The position numbers and the translations under genes are program-made. From the NCBI GenBank assembly GCA_033964015.1, contig CM066918.1:27301387-27365386 (forward strand): DNA of 64,000 nucleotides, given 5' to 3'. Within the stretch, counting starts at the first letter, position 1. Every line of letters begins with the position of its first letter. Positions 37,101-47,227 of this stretch are shown here, one piece after another. The stretch comes from Scolanthus callimorphus. Lineage: Eukaryota; Cnidaria; Anthozoa; Actiniaria; Edwardsiidae. The notes under the pieces were generated by a model, which did no database searches, had not been told where the DNA came from, and was given only the letters and a program-made list of their open reading frames with translations.

Positions 37101-40100
37101 GGAGAGCCATTATTTTATTGGTGAAATAAAGCATAGACTTTGACAAATTAAAGCATGAAGGGTTTAACCTGGTGTAAGAACCATTCAAAGAGGACACATT
37201 TGTGTTCAGTTCTTATTTCATCATAATTCATTCTACCAAACAAAAGAAGCTTTTTTTGTTCATGGGCAGAAACCCATTGGAAAAGCTTACCCCGGGGTAG
37301 AGCCCCAGGGGGGTACTCGGATATAAAAATGATGGGGGGGGGTCCGACGTATTTTTTTGGGTATGAAATTTGGAGTAAAAGTATTTTTTGGGGTTGAAAA
37401 TTCTACCAGGCATTTTTGGTCTAAAATTTATGGCTTAGGTATTTTTTTGGGTATGAAATTTGGAGCTGCGTCAGATCCCCCCGTCATTTTTATATCCGAG
37501 TACCCCTGGGGGTACAGCCAGCATGGGTTACAAAATGTATATCATAGTTATATGTTAAAAAAGCATGAAAAAACAGTCAAACAGTGCCAGATTTGTCAGT
37601 CAGTGGAAAGCCCTACACTCCCCTACCCGGGAATAGCAGGCATTGTGTGGTTCCAGAAAATATCCATCCCCCCCCCCCCCCCCCCCACGGAAGGGTTTGG
37701 AAATTCCAGAGGGGCTGGGGGGTCAAAGGAGGTTTGCAAGCCGCATTTCTCGTACCGAGTCGGAAACGCGCTCAGTTTTGCGTGAATGTTTGTTTTTCGG
37801 TAAAAAGACATTGTTCACGCTTTCTACAATAAATTAATCACATTTAATGTAGTAAAATTACCTTCTGTGTTTTGACATTTAAAAATCTCTCTTTTCTCTG
37901 AAGCGAAACTGCTAGTAAAGAAGCATTCGTTGTCTATCCTCCGCGCAAATTCGTCGAAGGGATGTATACTCGTTCAAAAACTAGTTATTTGCACCTAAAG
38001 AAACTGTGATTTCGCTTTCTTGTCTTAAAGCCCAAGCATTACAGAATTTATTTCCTTGTCAATAGTCTAGAATATCAAAGAAACGTTTTGCTCAAAGAAT
38101 TAATTTTTCGCTGGCTAAAACATGAACTAACGCGTCCCAAGACAGCTGGGCACCGCAACGTTCAGAAACAAATCAAGCGTGACATTATCCATGATCATGT
38201 CTCCCAAGGCAATAATAACAACTGAATGGCTTCCCTGAAATTTGCGCACCATTTAATTAATCCTTGCTTTATTCTAATAAGTTTGCAATCTATTTTTACT
38301 GTTATTTTTTTTGTAAATCGAGACCATACATTTTCACTAATATATTTATCGACTTTCCATTTAAAAGCGGTTTGTGCATTGGTGTTTGTTGTACACATGA
38401 AATTCTAAAAAGTGTATTAACGTGGCGTCTTGCCCAGTTCATCTTTTTTGCCAAGAACGCAATATTTACGCAAATAGCAACACTCTTAAACTTCTAATTT
38501 GAAAGCTATATATTTTGCACTGTTCGCAATTAGTAAGTGCCTAAAGCATGACTAGAAAATATTGTTACAACTATTCGGAACGCACCTTTGCAATTATACT
38601 CCATACTCAGTTGATTTCTACGTTTTTCCCGACATCGAAATTTCCAGAGGGGGGTGGGGGGGTAAAATTTCAATGTGCGGAAATTCCAGAGGGGTGGGAG
38701 GGTCACAAACAGGTGCCCAAATCGGAAATTCCAGGGGGGTGGGTCATTTCTGAACACCCTTCCGTGGGGGGGGGGGGGGAATGGATATTTTCTGGAACCA
38801 CACATTAGATTTTTGAGCGTGTAATGCCCCGCTAATTCCTCGCAATGCGAGGCACATTTTCATGTCTAATCTAGACTTGTGTCTCCCACCCCAGGGCCGC
38901 CAATTTCTTTGCATTGAAGGTGCTGCTTAGAAACATCAATAAGACACTGTGTGCATGGAACATTAAATAATGTTTTTATTCGCAGGGAAAATCTGCTGGC
39001 CATTTAGCCAAGTGCCACAATATCAATAAGTTGGTGAATCCCGGCAGCACCACGATCTAAAAACCACTAGTTCCCCACATACCATGGCTTCTTAAGCAAT
39101 CGAAAACCGAATTAAACCCCTGCTATAGATAGATATTCTTTATTATTAGATAGATATTCTTTATTTATCCACGGTAAAAATTCATCAGCTCAATTATAAT
39201 AATATAGAAATAATAAAATATAATACACTACCCTTATCTACGCTAGTTACCCTACCCACCCTACCCTCCCCGAGCTGCTTTCCATGAATGCCGTGCCCTA
39301 TTTAATACATGATTTAAATTTCCTAAGAGACTCGGCTTGTCTTGTTTCGCTAGGAAGACTGTTCCATGTGATAGCACCGCTATAGCTGAAGCTGTTTTTA
39401 TAATAATTGGTTCGCGGTAGTGGAACGTTGACTTTGTTGTCCGAGTCTCTTAGGGAATATATCGATTCTCGGGTCGTAAATTTGCTGGAAAGATAGCCAG
39501 GTGCCAGTCCATGCAAACATTTATAAACCATTGTTGCTCGCGCAATCTGTTGTTGGGAGCTTAGATTTTTCCATTCCAAATATTCAAAAAGTTCGCTAGC
39601 ACTGGCATCATAGCTTGAGTGGGTCAAGACACGAGCTGCTCTATTTTGAAGCTTTTGTAGTTTATCATGGAGTGTAACACCACAGTTTCCCCAGACGACA
39701 TTGCAGTAATCAAAGTGTGGCTGTACAAGCGCACGAAAAATATTATGCATAGTCGTCTGAGGAACAAGGTGCCTCACTCGTTTGATTGCCCCAATACCAG
39801 ATGCAATTTTCTTGGTTAATTTATCTATATGTTCGCACCAATTGAGATTCTCATCGATAACCACTCCTAGTGATTTTGCTTTTGTCACTAGATCAATTTG
39901 CGCGCCATTTATCTCTGGCTGGGGAAGATTTGTAAACGTGCATAGCCTCTGCCTTGACCCAATCAACATAAACTCGGTTTTAGTCGCATTTAGAGTTAGT
40001 TTGTTTGCTATTAGCCAATTGTTGACATTTGCCAAGTCTTTGTTTAGGCATGATTGAATATTGTCGGCACAGGAACCCGCATACGTCAAATGAGTGTCGT

Positions 40101-43100
40101 CAGCATACATTCGTGGTTGACAATTATCCAAACAGTTTGGCAAGTCATTAATGTACAGTAAAAATAATAATGGCCCTAAAATTGTACCCTGTGGAACTCC
40201 ACAGCTTAATAGGCAGGTTTGAGAGAGTGAGCCATTAATGGAACATTTTTGTGTGCGTTTGTCTAAATACGACTTGAACCAGTTATGGGCAATATCTTGT
40301 ATGCCATAATTGTCTAGTTTTGATAGAAGGACATCGTGATTAACAGTATCGAACGCTTTTTTCAAATCTAGGAAAACAACAGCGTTTACTTTTCCTTTGT
40401 CAATGTTATACGCCCAACTATCTGTGGCCTCAAGAAGAGCCGTGACGGTCGAATGGAGACTGCGAAAACCTGATTGGTATTTACAAATTATGTCATTTTC
40501 AATCAAATAGGCATATATTTGGTCATAAACTATCCTTTCAAAGACCTTGGCTATAACTGAGACCACTGATATTGGGCGATAATTGTTCATGTCATCACGA
40601 TTTCCTTGCTTGAATAATGGTGTTACCCGGGCACTTTTCCAGTCGTCAGGGAATATACCGAGACTGAGAGACTGGTTGAATATATTACAGAGTGAAGTGC
40701 AAATAAGATCAGCGCACTCACGAATGAGTCTAGCTGATATCTTGTCAAGGCCAGTGGCCTTTGACTTATTTAGTTTGTTTAATAGTGAGAGAACATGATT
40801 TGAAGTGACTTGGCAGAACTGAAACCTTTTGTTTGTGCCAGTAAGAAAGTCTAAATGGCTATTTTTACTTTGCGCAGGGATATCACTCGCAAGTTTTGGG
40901 CCAATGGTGGCAAAGTGGTTATTGAATTCGTCTGCCAATTCAATTGGGTTTGTTATTGACTGCCCATTCACTTTAAGTTCTTTCACAGACGTTCTACCAG
41001 ATTTCCTGGAAGTTATTTCATTTATTGTCTGCCACGTTTTCTTTGAATCACCCTGGTACTTGTTTAAGGTGTTTTGATAATATAGTTGCTTGGCTAACTT
41101 AATTTCTTTGTTTACTTTGTTTCTTTGTGTTTTGAATTGTGCCCAATCATCTGGGTCTTTGTTCTAATCGCCCTAATTTTCAAAATATCTCTATTATGCA
41201 TAATATCCTTTAGCTCTGACGTGATCCACGGAGAACTACGCGAACGGACACGCGAGGTTCTCAGTGGAGCATGTTTATTGACAATGGCAGAAAAAGTCTC
41301 CTTCCACGCGAGCCACATGCGGTCTGGGTCAGACCTAAGGTTATTTAGAGAATCCCAATTTTGGGTTTCAACGTCTCGACGAAAATTGTCGCGATTAAAA
41401 TTTCGAAAATTTCTATAAGTTATGCTAGTATGACCCTTATCAAAGCCATTTATAGATAATTTTCTGTATGCGAAAACTATACTATGGTCACTGATGCCAA
41501 TATGGCGGACACCAGAGCACACAATTTTATCCGGGCAGTTAGTGAAAATTAAATCAATCAAAGTTGCAGATTTTTCAGTAATTCTAGTAGGTTCCTTGAT
41601 GAGTTGATGGAGACCATACACATCAGTTATACTCGTTAAGTTACGTGTATCGTTGTCACCGGGAGCGTCCATATTACAGTTCAAATCTCCGAGTATAAAA
41701 TACTCAGTATCCATGGAATCAAGTTTACTCAGTAGAGTTTCAAATGGTCTGAAAACTTCTACTAGGGAATTAGGTGGCCGATACCATGTCACAACGATAA
41801 ACGGTTTTGCGCGGGGTTTACGAATTTCTATGCAGAGATTTTCTATATTTTCCATTTTAAGGTCTTCCCGCACAAGAAAATTAATGTGTTGCTTAACATA
41901 GAAGCAAATACCTCCACCCTTGTCAGTGGTTCTATCCCGTCTAACAATTTCGTAACCCGGGATCATTACAACTTCATTTTTGTCTAGATTGTTTAGTTTT
42001 GTTTCATTGATTGCAAGAATGTCAATATCATTTCCAGCAAGATAGATATTTAGCTCATCTAGGTGGCTTTCTAAACCATTAATATTAAGTGAGGCTAATT
42101 TCAAGCCCCTTCTCGGAGGCAAAGCTAAGGATTCATTTGATTTCAACATTTGACATTCTGCTGGTTCATCGCAATTTTGATGTAAAGAACCCAGCAATTC
42201 CTTATCACCTCCCTCCTCAATGGGCACTGCATTCATAGAATAATCAGAAATTCAAGGCGAATCTAAACTCTTACAGAAATTATTGAAGAAACGTTTGTTA
42301 CCTTCAAAGTTAAGATGGAGTCCACCTTTATTCAATCCCTTCTCATTAATGTTATTATGTTCAATAAGTTTCCATTCATTTTGTCTGCAGTATCTCTTCA
42401 ATAACTTGTTGACCTCCGTAACCTTGTCGTTGAACTGGTCTCGTCGTGTTACTAGAGATGAGATAACCACTTGAGCTTCGGATGACCCCTCCACTTGTCT
42501 ACCAAGATCTACAATTCCATCTGCGACTTCTTGGGGCGAATTTGTTCTCAAATTATTTGTCCCTACGTGCAAGACTACCTCCTGTGGTTGTAGCTCTAGG
42601 TTTGGTTTGATGTAGTCCTTCATAGCCTTCGTTGTCGCTCCAGAAATAGCTCTTACTACCACACGATGCCCGACCTCCTGGCCGATTTTCCTGCCATGAA
42701 GATTTTGAACCATCGAGTCGCCGATAAGTAGAGTGGTAAATTTATCGGCAGAAGTTGTAGTCTCCGAAGGTTCTTTACTTTCTTTACTTGCTGCTTTGTG
42801 ATTGCGAGTACTAATACTGTCAGGTTTTCTGTTGGCTTTCCTGTTGGCTCTTTGTTTACCGATTGCCATGATTGGGATTCAGATTCAATGGGATCATTAG
42901 GCTTTGCAACGCGCCCATTATCCGTGACGGTAGGAGGCTTTGAAATGAGTCCTTGATCCGTGACGGTAGAAGAGATATTATTTGCATTTGAAATGTTCCT
43001 TGTACTTTGGTACAAATCTTTGCCCAAAAGCGACACAACAAGTTTGAGACTATCCCTCTCCTCCTTCAATTCAATAAATTTCTCCTCCATTTCCAACGCG

Positions 43101-44144
43101 CGATTCCGCATCAGTCTGTTCTGCTCACGCAACTCTTGCAGTTCTTGTTCGGAATCTCTGTTGTTGTTATAGACTGCGTCAGAATCTTGTCTGTTGTTAT
43201 AGACCGCTTCTTTGAGGCTTACCAAGTCCTGCTTTATTTGTTCGGAAAATTCACGAAAGTGGTCATAGCTAAGGCAGCCTGAGTGGTGGTCGTCTACTAA
43301 TTCATAAGCCTCTGATGTTGGGGCATGAGATCCGTTGCCTTTTAGATTTTGGCGGGAAACGCCATTGTTATTGTCACTCTCGTTTTCCAGAATATGAGAC
43401 TTCAGTCTTTCGGCCAGAGCAGATTTTACTCCAGATGTCAATAGTTTTCTCTTCACTAATTCAGCTTTAAGATCGACCTTGTTCAGCGATTCCAGATCAC
43501 GTCCTAGGGCTCTCTTGAGAATGACCGTTGGTTCTTCACGTGTCGAGAAAGGTTCTTGAGCACTGGAACTTTTTGTAGATTCCTCTGATATTACAATTAC
43601 ATCGGCCAAATTGCTAGTACTTGTTGATACTACATCCCCAAGATTCGATAGAGAAGCGGTTCTGCGTAGGCCAGATACTATTTTAGGTGACTTACAACGA
43701 TTTGTTGCAGGAGCTACAGAAACACGTCTATCCGCCATGATTGAAATAACTTGAGTCTACTGACTAGTGCATAATGAACAGTCCCTAAACACTGTTACCT
43801 AGGACCACTGGGACAACTAGAATCATTACATAGTTCCATACGCCTCACAAACCTGTAGTTATTTTGTAGCCATACGAAGCCAGTTGACCAGCCATATATT
43901 CACTGTCACTATTATTATGTGAGCAGCCCCATGTGCGGACATAAATCGTTTGTGTTCCTGGAATAATACTGTCACCAACTGGTACATCTTGCTCTAAAAT
44001 CTTCGCCTTTGTGCTTGCTTTGGTCTTTGAACTCCAGGTCTTTGGAACAATAGTTTTTCTCTGCCTGCTCCTATTATCAGGAAGCGGATCTCCTGCTTTG
44101 ACAAAATCTTCTATGTCTGCCAAAGTTACCTCGCATTCTGGCAT
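25165..44144 (-). CDS. CDKAL1: CDK5 regulatory subunit-associated 1-like protein (tRNA methylthiotransferase), 11 exons, complete
   Basis: Radical-SAM methylthiotransferase that makes ms2t6A37 in tRNA-Lys; animal forms are tail-anchored in the ER. Exons: 43853-44144, 36120-36307, 35581-35629, 34921-35041, 33853-33956, 33274-33440, 32825-32970, 30872-31052, 27188-27250, 25932-26015, 25165-25458. All introns are GT-AG and phases agree; 1,689 nt, 562 residues, no break. The N-terminal MTTase domain has Cys74 (WGCSHNNSD), Cys113 (NSCTVKNP) and Cys142 (AGCVPQ) for the auxiliary cluster. The radical-SAM CxxxCxxC is Cys218, Cys222, Cys225 (GCLNQCTYC). Further landmarks are [18 protein letters not shown] and [14 protein letters not shown]. 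The TRAM domain is in the last three exons, and the last roughly 27 residues are a hydrophobic tail anchor ([13 protein letters not shown]). Intron 1 (7.5 kb) carries a sense-strand LINE; intron 8 carries a whole antisense gene. It diverges from the lysozyme gene. Confidence 0.96.
26719..27180. mobile_element. 462-bp TIR element ending at the CDKAL1 exon 9 donor
   Basis: Ends TAAGACCCCGTCCACACTAC and complement, continuing with repeated CGTTTTCAAACGAAAACGG. The left end lies immediately beside the GTGAGT donor (27182-27187). Confidence 0.85.
28396..30229 (+). CDS. gustatory-receptor-like seven-TM protein, two exons, one frame break
   Basis: Exons 28396-29593 and 29831-30229 (phase 0, GT-AG), about 531 residues. 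A roughly 95-residue acidic cytoplasmic N-terminus precedes hydrophobic segments at about 124-146, 165-183, 209-228, 248-277 and 314-337. After a break come two more segments in exon 2, the last being the long C-terminal helix with [16 protein letters not shown] before the end HIDLYP. Intracellular N-terminus, seven helices and a C-terminal helix in this position match the animal gustatory receptor/GRL superfamily, which cnidarians have. The assignment is by topology and recall, not alignment; another seven-TM family is possible. Near 29473-29490 the frame shifts by one base: codons run intact through residue 360, and the next frame is open from 29474 to the donor. The start ATG at 28396 follows an in-frame TGA at 28351. 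The whole gene sits antisense in CDKAL1 intron 8. Confidence 0.72.
30230..30871. other. gap between receptor gene and CDKAL1 exon 8
   Basis: Inside CDKAL1 intron 8. No exon or tandem repeat seen. A GGGACGGCAGA motif at 30292 and its inverse near 30415 suggest a small degenerate inverted element. No AATAAA lies close after the receptor stop. Confidence 0.4.
31118..31741. repeat. tandem duplication of a 312-bp fold-back unit
   Basis: Two copies starting TTATTATTCAG (about 31118 and 31430) with few differences. Each contains a roughly 125-bp palindrome (CCATTATCCTGC / GCAGGATAATGG, inner TTAGCC / GGCTAA). Lies in CDKAL1 intron 7. Confidence 0.85.
31819..31915. repeat. inverted repeat
   Basis: AAGTAATATATCAAACACT and AGTGTTTGATATTACTT face each other around a loop containing GACGAAAAACACT. 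Confidence 0.65.
34194..34545. repeat. dispersed repeat with TTCCCTGACTTTTCC internal repeats
   Basis: Begins CAGGGTTCCC and ends GGGAGCCCTG; internal copies of TTCCCTGACTTTTC recur in clusters near each end. Intronic in CDKAL1. Confidence 0.55.
35063..35320. mobile_element. MITE of the TAGAGCGG family next to CDKAL1 exon 4
   Basis: Inverted ends TATAGAGCGGTTTTCACATG and CATGTGAAATCCGCTATA, 258 bp. Begins 18 bases from the exon 4 acceptor AG, directly upstream of its pyrimidine tract. Confidence 0.75.
36350..36502. repeat. inverted repeat in CDKAL1 intron 1
   Basis: GCATGATAGTGAGATTTG and CAAATCTCACTATCATGC with an inner GTTATCTGCC / GGCAGATAAC pairing. Confidence 0.7.
37303..37512. mobile_element. 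210-bp TIR element
   Basis: Ends CCCCAGGGGGGTACTCGG and complement, about 37 bases; the core has two direct copies of TTTTTGGGTATGAAATTTGG. Confidence 0.75.
39298..42236 (-). pseudogene. LINE ORF2: AP endonuclease and reverse transcriptase (one frame shift)
   Basis: The 5' part (42236 to about 41150) is an exonuclease-endonuclease-phosphatase domain: SLNINGL, INETKLN, the basic [21 protein letters not shown] and GISDHSIV. The reading then moves by one base near 41150, and the second frame continues [12 protein letters not shown] into the RT domain: [28 protein letters not shown], and the catalytic YADD in [10 protein letters not shown]. The RT C-terminus ends at the TAG at 39298. Apart from the shift, no stop interrupts roughly 980 codons. 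Confidence 0.93.
42252..43738 (-). pseudogene. LINE ORF1: SAP motif, coiled coil, SGNH/GDSL esterase (one frame shift)
   Basis: From ATG at 43738 the first frame gives a Ser-rich N-terminus, a SAP-like DNA-binding motif ([15 protein letters not shown]), then a Glu/Arg/Leu coiled coil ([17 protein letters not shown]). Around 42780-42880 the conserved reading moves to another frame, which encodes a complete SGNH hydrolase: block I GDSMVQ, block III HVGTNNL and the catalytic Asp/His-like block GLHLNFEG. Esterase domains in ORF1 are established for CR1-clade elements. The SAP motif is my reading from sequence. The stop at 42252 lies 16 bases before the ORF2 start region. Confidence 0.85.
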
Positions 44145-44636
44145 TCTGATTAAATAATGTTAAGAACTGAGAAAGTTCTCAGTATTTAGTTTATGAATAG
44201 CTTTCTCTGACTGAAGAATGGCCAATAGTACTCAACAAGTCACCAAGTACTGTATGTAGCAGGTTTGACGAATCTGCCGGCAACCAAGAATATTTCAACG
44301 CTGTCGCCTAAAATCCAAAGCTCTCCAAAATTATCACTTGATTTCATAAGTCTTCGATGCTTTGAAAATACATTTTTCAGCAGACAAACGAGTTAAAATC
44401 AGAACACGTGAACACGGCGGCCATTTTGATTCAAAGTGGGTTATGGGTAATTGGTATTACCGCTGGCCTCATTTCCGCGAAAATATCTTTTTAGCGCGTA
44501 ACGGAAAACCCGGAAAGTGAAAGTAAAATAGGGCAGTATAAAACACGCACGGTCATAAATATACTAAGCGGAAATACTGTCTTTATAAGACTGCACAACA
44601 TTTTCAGCGTTGCTAGCTTCTACGGAGTAGTCAGAG
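44145..44636. promoter_or_regulatory. shared upstream region of CDKAL1 and the lysozyme gene
   Basis: 492 bases separate the two divergent ATGs. A TATAAAA at 44537-44543 lies 94 bases before the lysozyme ATG, in position for a TATA promoter in the plus direction. No TATA is seen for CDKAL1, as expected for a housekeeping gene. A purine-rich GGAAAG cluster lies around 44500-44525. No repeat element is recognisable here. Confidence 0.6.
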
Positions 44637-45983
44637 ATGGCGTTCAACTTGATTTTTGTGCAGTTTCTTGTGGTTCTGGTTGCAGGGCGCTATTTCTCAA
44701 CTGCCTGCGACCCCAAACCCATGATCATCAAAAACGAGGGAGAAAAGCCGTGCATGTACCTGGACATCAAGGGGATCAAAACAATTGGCGTTGGCTACAA
44801 CATGCAAACAGCGCGAGCAAAATCCGACTTCAAGCGCATCGGAGCTGACTTTGATAAATTTTTTAACGGCCCCGTGACCAAGAGTTATGTGAAGTGTAAC
44901 TGTTCAGCCGTACCGTGCCTTAGCCAGTCCCAATAAACGAGCTCCTGGATATCAGTTTGCAGACCGCGATAGCTGACGCTCAGCGAGTCATTCCCTCCTT
45001 CGCTACCCTATGCTGTGATGTCCAAAACACGATGGTTGACATGTCCTACACGCTTGGAGGACCAAGCTTCGCGTCCTTCACTACTTTCGCTAAGCTTGTG
45101 GCCAGGCAGTACTGGAAGGCGGCTGGGGACGACCTTACGGTATCCAAATGGTGCAACGCGGCGGGACAAGATGTGAAACGATGCCATCGAGATGCCGCCA
45201 TCGTGGCTAGAGGGTGTGGCTGCTCCGGACAATACTCGAAGACTTGTTCAGGGGGGACGTCATGCTGCTCCCCACAGGAGACTTGCTGCAAAGGTAGGAT
45301 TTTGATATCGTTATTCGTTATCAGTGGCGGATTTAAGGGGGGGGGGGGGGGGGTCGTGCAACCCTTATTTAGTTGATATTTAACAGTAAGGGGGTGGCGA
45401 CCTTTGTCATTCTCATATCCAGAGCTCTCCGGCTCGGCATCTCACAAGGGAGGCTCTGGTGGCATCCGCTGGCATATGCGCGAGATTTTATACAGAGCCG
45501 TATAATAATAATGGACCCACGTTCACAGTCAGCCATCAGTAAGACCCTTCCCTCCGGCTGTCACCAGAGCCTCCCCCGTGAGCCGACGAGCACGAGAATA
45601 GCGATAATCATTTTCGTATCCAGAGCTCACCGGCTCCGCTGGCATCCATTTAAGAACCTTTGTACTGGATGTTCGCAGGCTATCGTTTGCGTGATTCATT
45701 CTTTTTTCCCCTTTTCGTTTTAGCTACATTCACCTACAAAGGCTACATAACCAAAACATTTGAAGAGATGGCTTGTTGCCCGGACCCCAAGGCGACTTGT
45801 TGTACACACAACAGATGTTGTCCCAATGCTGGCGAGATCTGCTGCCCTGCGGCGCCCGCAATACCGTCTTACTGCTGCCCGGCGGACTATCCCCACTGCG
45901 TGGGTACGAGGCAGTGCTCACGTGACGAGGAAGGCTATGATGTGAAGAATGGGAACCCCATTCATGAGCACGATGAATTTTAA
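44637..45983 (+). CDS. phage T4-type (GH24) lysozyme with cysteine-rich C-terminal tail, one frame break
   Basis: Secreted muramidase expected to cleave peptidoglycan. Exons 44637-45293 and 45724-45983 (phase 1, GT-AG), about 305 residues. A signal peptide (hydrophobic to about residue 22) precedes the GH24 domain. The catalytic triad is visible as Glu34, Asp43 and Thr49, in the contexts NEGEK, YLDIKG and TIGVGYN; the spacing of 9 and 6 residues equals T4 lysozyme Glu11, Asp20, Thr26. The domain continues with LCCDVQNTMVDMSYTLGG. The C-terminus, across the intron, has repeated CC pairs (SCC, TCC, ACC, TCC, RCC, ICC, YCC), a granulin-like pattern. The frame breaks near 44921-44936: frame one ends CLSQSQ-stop and the next frame continues INELLDISLQTA, so one base is missing, most simply an A in the run at 44935-44937. 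A TATA box lies at 44537 and AATAAA at 46019. Animal T4-type lysozymes are known; phage or bacterial origin is an inference. Confidence 0.86.
45408..45602. mobile_element. TIR element in the lysozyme intron
   Basis: Starts CATTCTCATATCCAGAGCTC and ends with CACGAGAATAG, carrying the family motif GGCTCTGGTG. Related copies at 46487-46708 and, partial, 25625-25780. An extra end fragment follows at 45609-45650. Confidence 0.6.
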
Positions 45984-46018
45984 CTTGTTTTTCTATTTTT
46001 CGTATATTTTTATAGATC

Positions 46019-46024
46019 AATAAA
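46019..46024 (+). promoter_or_regulatory. poly(A) signal of the lysozyme gene
   Basis: AATAAA 36 bases after the stop codon at 45981-45983, in an A/T-rich stretch. Confidence 0.65.
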
Positions 46025-46486
46025 TTAAAATGTGCTGTTTAAGCTAAAACATATTTTCATTCTAATGTAATCCACGGTTACTGCCAGAATGACTTTGCAC
46101 CGAGCATCAAAATAAAAAAGAATATATTTTTCGTCTTATATCCTATTATTCCTAGCCTTCCTACCACAGCGGAATCATTGCCGCTAACGAAGCACCAAAT
46201 AAACAGAAACTGGAACAAACAAAATAGAGAGCTAGGATTTCAGATTCATTTCTGTCGAAGTAAATCAGACCTTACGTTTTGCACATGTTAGTATTGGTTG
46301 AGGTCTTGAGTCCTTTGTTCAGTCAGCCAAAGAAGTGCGAAAAAAAAATTAGCCCGCCGTATTCGCAGAAAAGGAGAACGCTATCTCGCGATTTTTGCCT
46401 TTGCCGTCCCGCCACTCAAACCTTGAGCCAATCAGATTGACTAGTAGTTGCCTGTTTGGTCTAGTGCGCATTCACCTGGCATTTGC

Positions 46487-46708
46487 CCATTCTCGGACCC
46501 AGAGCTCCCCGGCTCGTCTCCTCGCGGGGGAGGGTCTGGTGACATCCACTAACACATGCGCGAGATTTAATACAGAGCCGCTGAGAGAAAGACCTTTCAG
46601 CGCATGCTCCAACGCTCAAAATCAGCCAATCAGCGATACGGCCCTCAAATTGATGTCCCCAGAGCCTCCCCTGCGAGCTTGCAGACGAGCACAGGGTACG
46701 AGAATGGC
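46487..46708. mobile_element. 222-bp TIR element, same family as the lysozyme-intron copy
   Basis: CCATTCTCGGACCCAGAGCT at one end, GGTACGAGAATGG at the other; internal CGGGGGAGGGTCTGGTGAC and CCAGAGCCTCCCC are inverted. Confidence 0.65.
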
Positions 46709-46869
46709 ATTTGTCTGGTTTTCGTTAAGAGGGAAGCCAGGCGACTGCACTAAGCGAAAAGCGCAAGGATATTGATTGGCGGAACAGGAAAAAGTAGATT
46801 GAAAAATAAATCGATGTTTTGAGTACTCTGGCCGCGATCAAATGATGCATTTAACTGATAGAGAAATCA

Positions 46870-47227
46870 TCATCATGGCCCTTGGGGCCGGGGCACACTC
46901 AACCCTCGAGGTGAATCAATAAACACAGGCACTGACTGAGCCAGAACGCTCGAGACGGTGTCCGGGTAGGTGAGGCCTCGGTAACGGAGAGGGCTACGAG
47001 GTTTCCACAGCAGTAGAGACTAGTAGGATTTCCTCGGTGGCCAGGTGGCAATGTCCGGCGAACGACAGCCTCCGCGTGGCGACTTTTTGCGACAGATGCG
47101 GGATATCCCCGTATATGCCTCCGTGTTGCGTGCTCGGACCAATGGATGTTCTGAACACGTCTGAGAAATAACAGCCACTACAGCAAATTTGGTCCCACAT
47201 TTTACTTTTTATTTTTCGATGATACAT
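46870..47227 (-). mobile_element. decayed 3' end of another non-LTR retrotransposon
   Basis: A minus-strand stretch reads YGDIPHLSQKVATRRLSFAGHC. This matches the motif (RRLRFAGHC-like, followed by a WEP..RSRGRP-like stretch) found C-terminal to the RT of many cnidarian LINEs. Reading must change frame to continue (WKPRSPLRYRGLTYPD), so it is a degenerate fragment. The upstream RT is absent. Confidence 0.6.

Larger units (their letters stand above)
39124..43790 (-). mobile_element. CR1/L2-type LINE, nearly full length, in CDKAL1 intron 1
   Basis: About 4.6 kb non-LTR retrotransposon in the same orientation as CDKAL1, starting within about 115 bases of the exon 1 donor. It has ORF1 (SAP, coiled coil, SGNH esterase), ORF2 (AP endonuclease then reverse transcriptase), a short 3' UTR, and a 3' end made of a duplicated AGATAGATATTCTTTATT-like unit at about 39125-39171, the tandem short-repeat tail usual in the CR1/L2 group. 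Both ORFs carry a single frame shift, so the copy is probably not autonomous, or the indels are sequencing errors. The exact 5' end and any target-site duplication could not be fixed. Confidence 0.93.
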
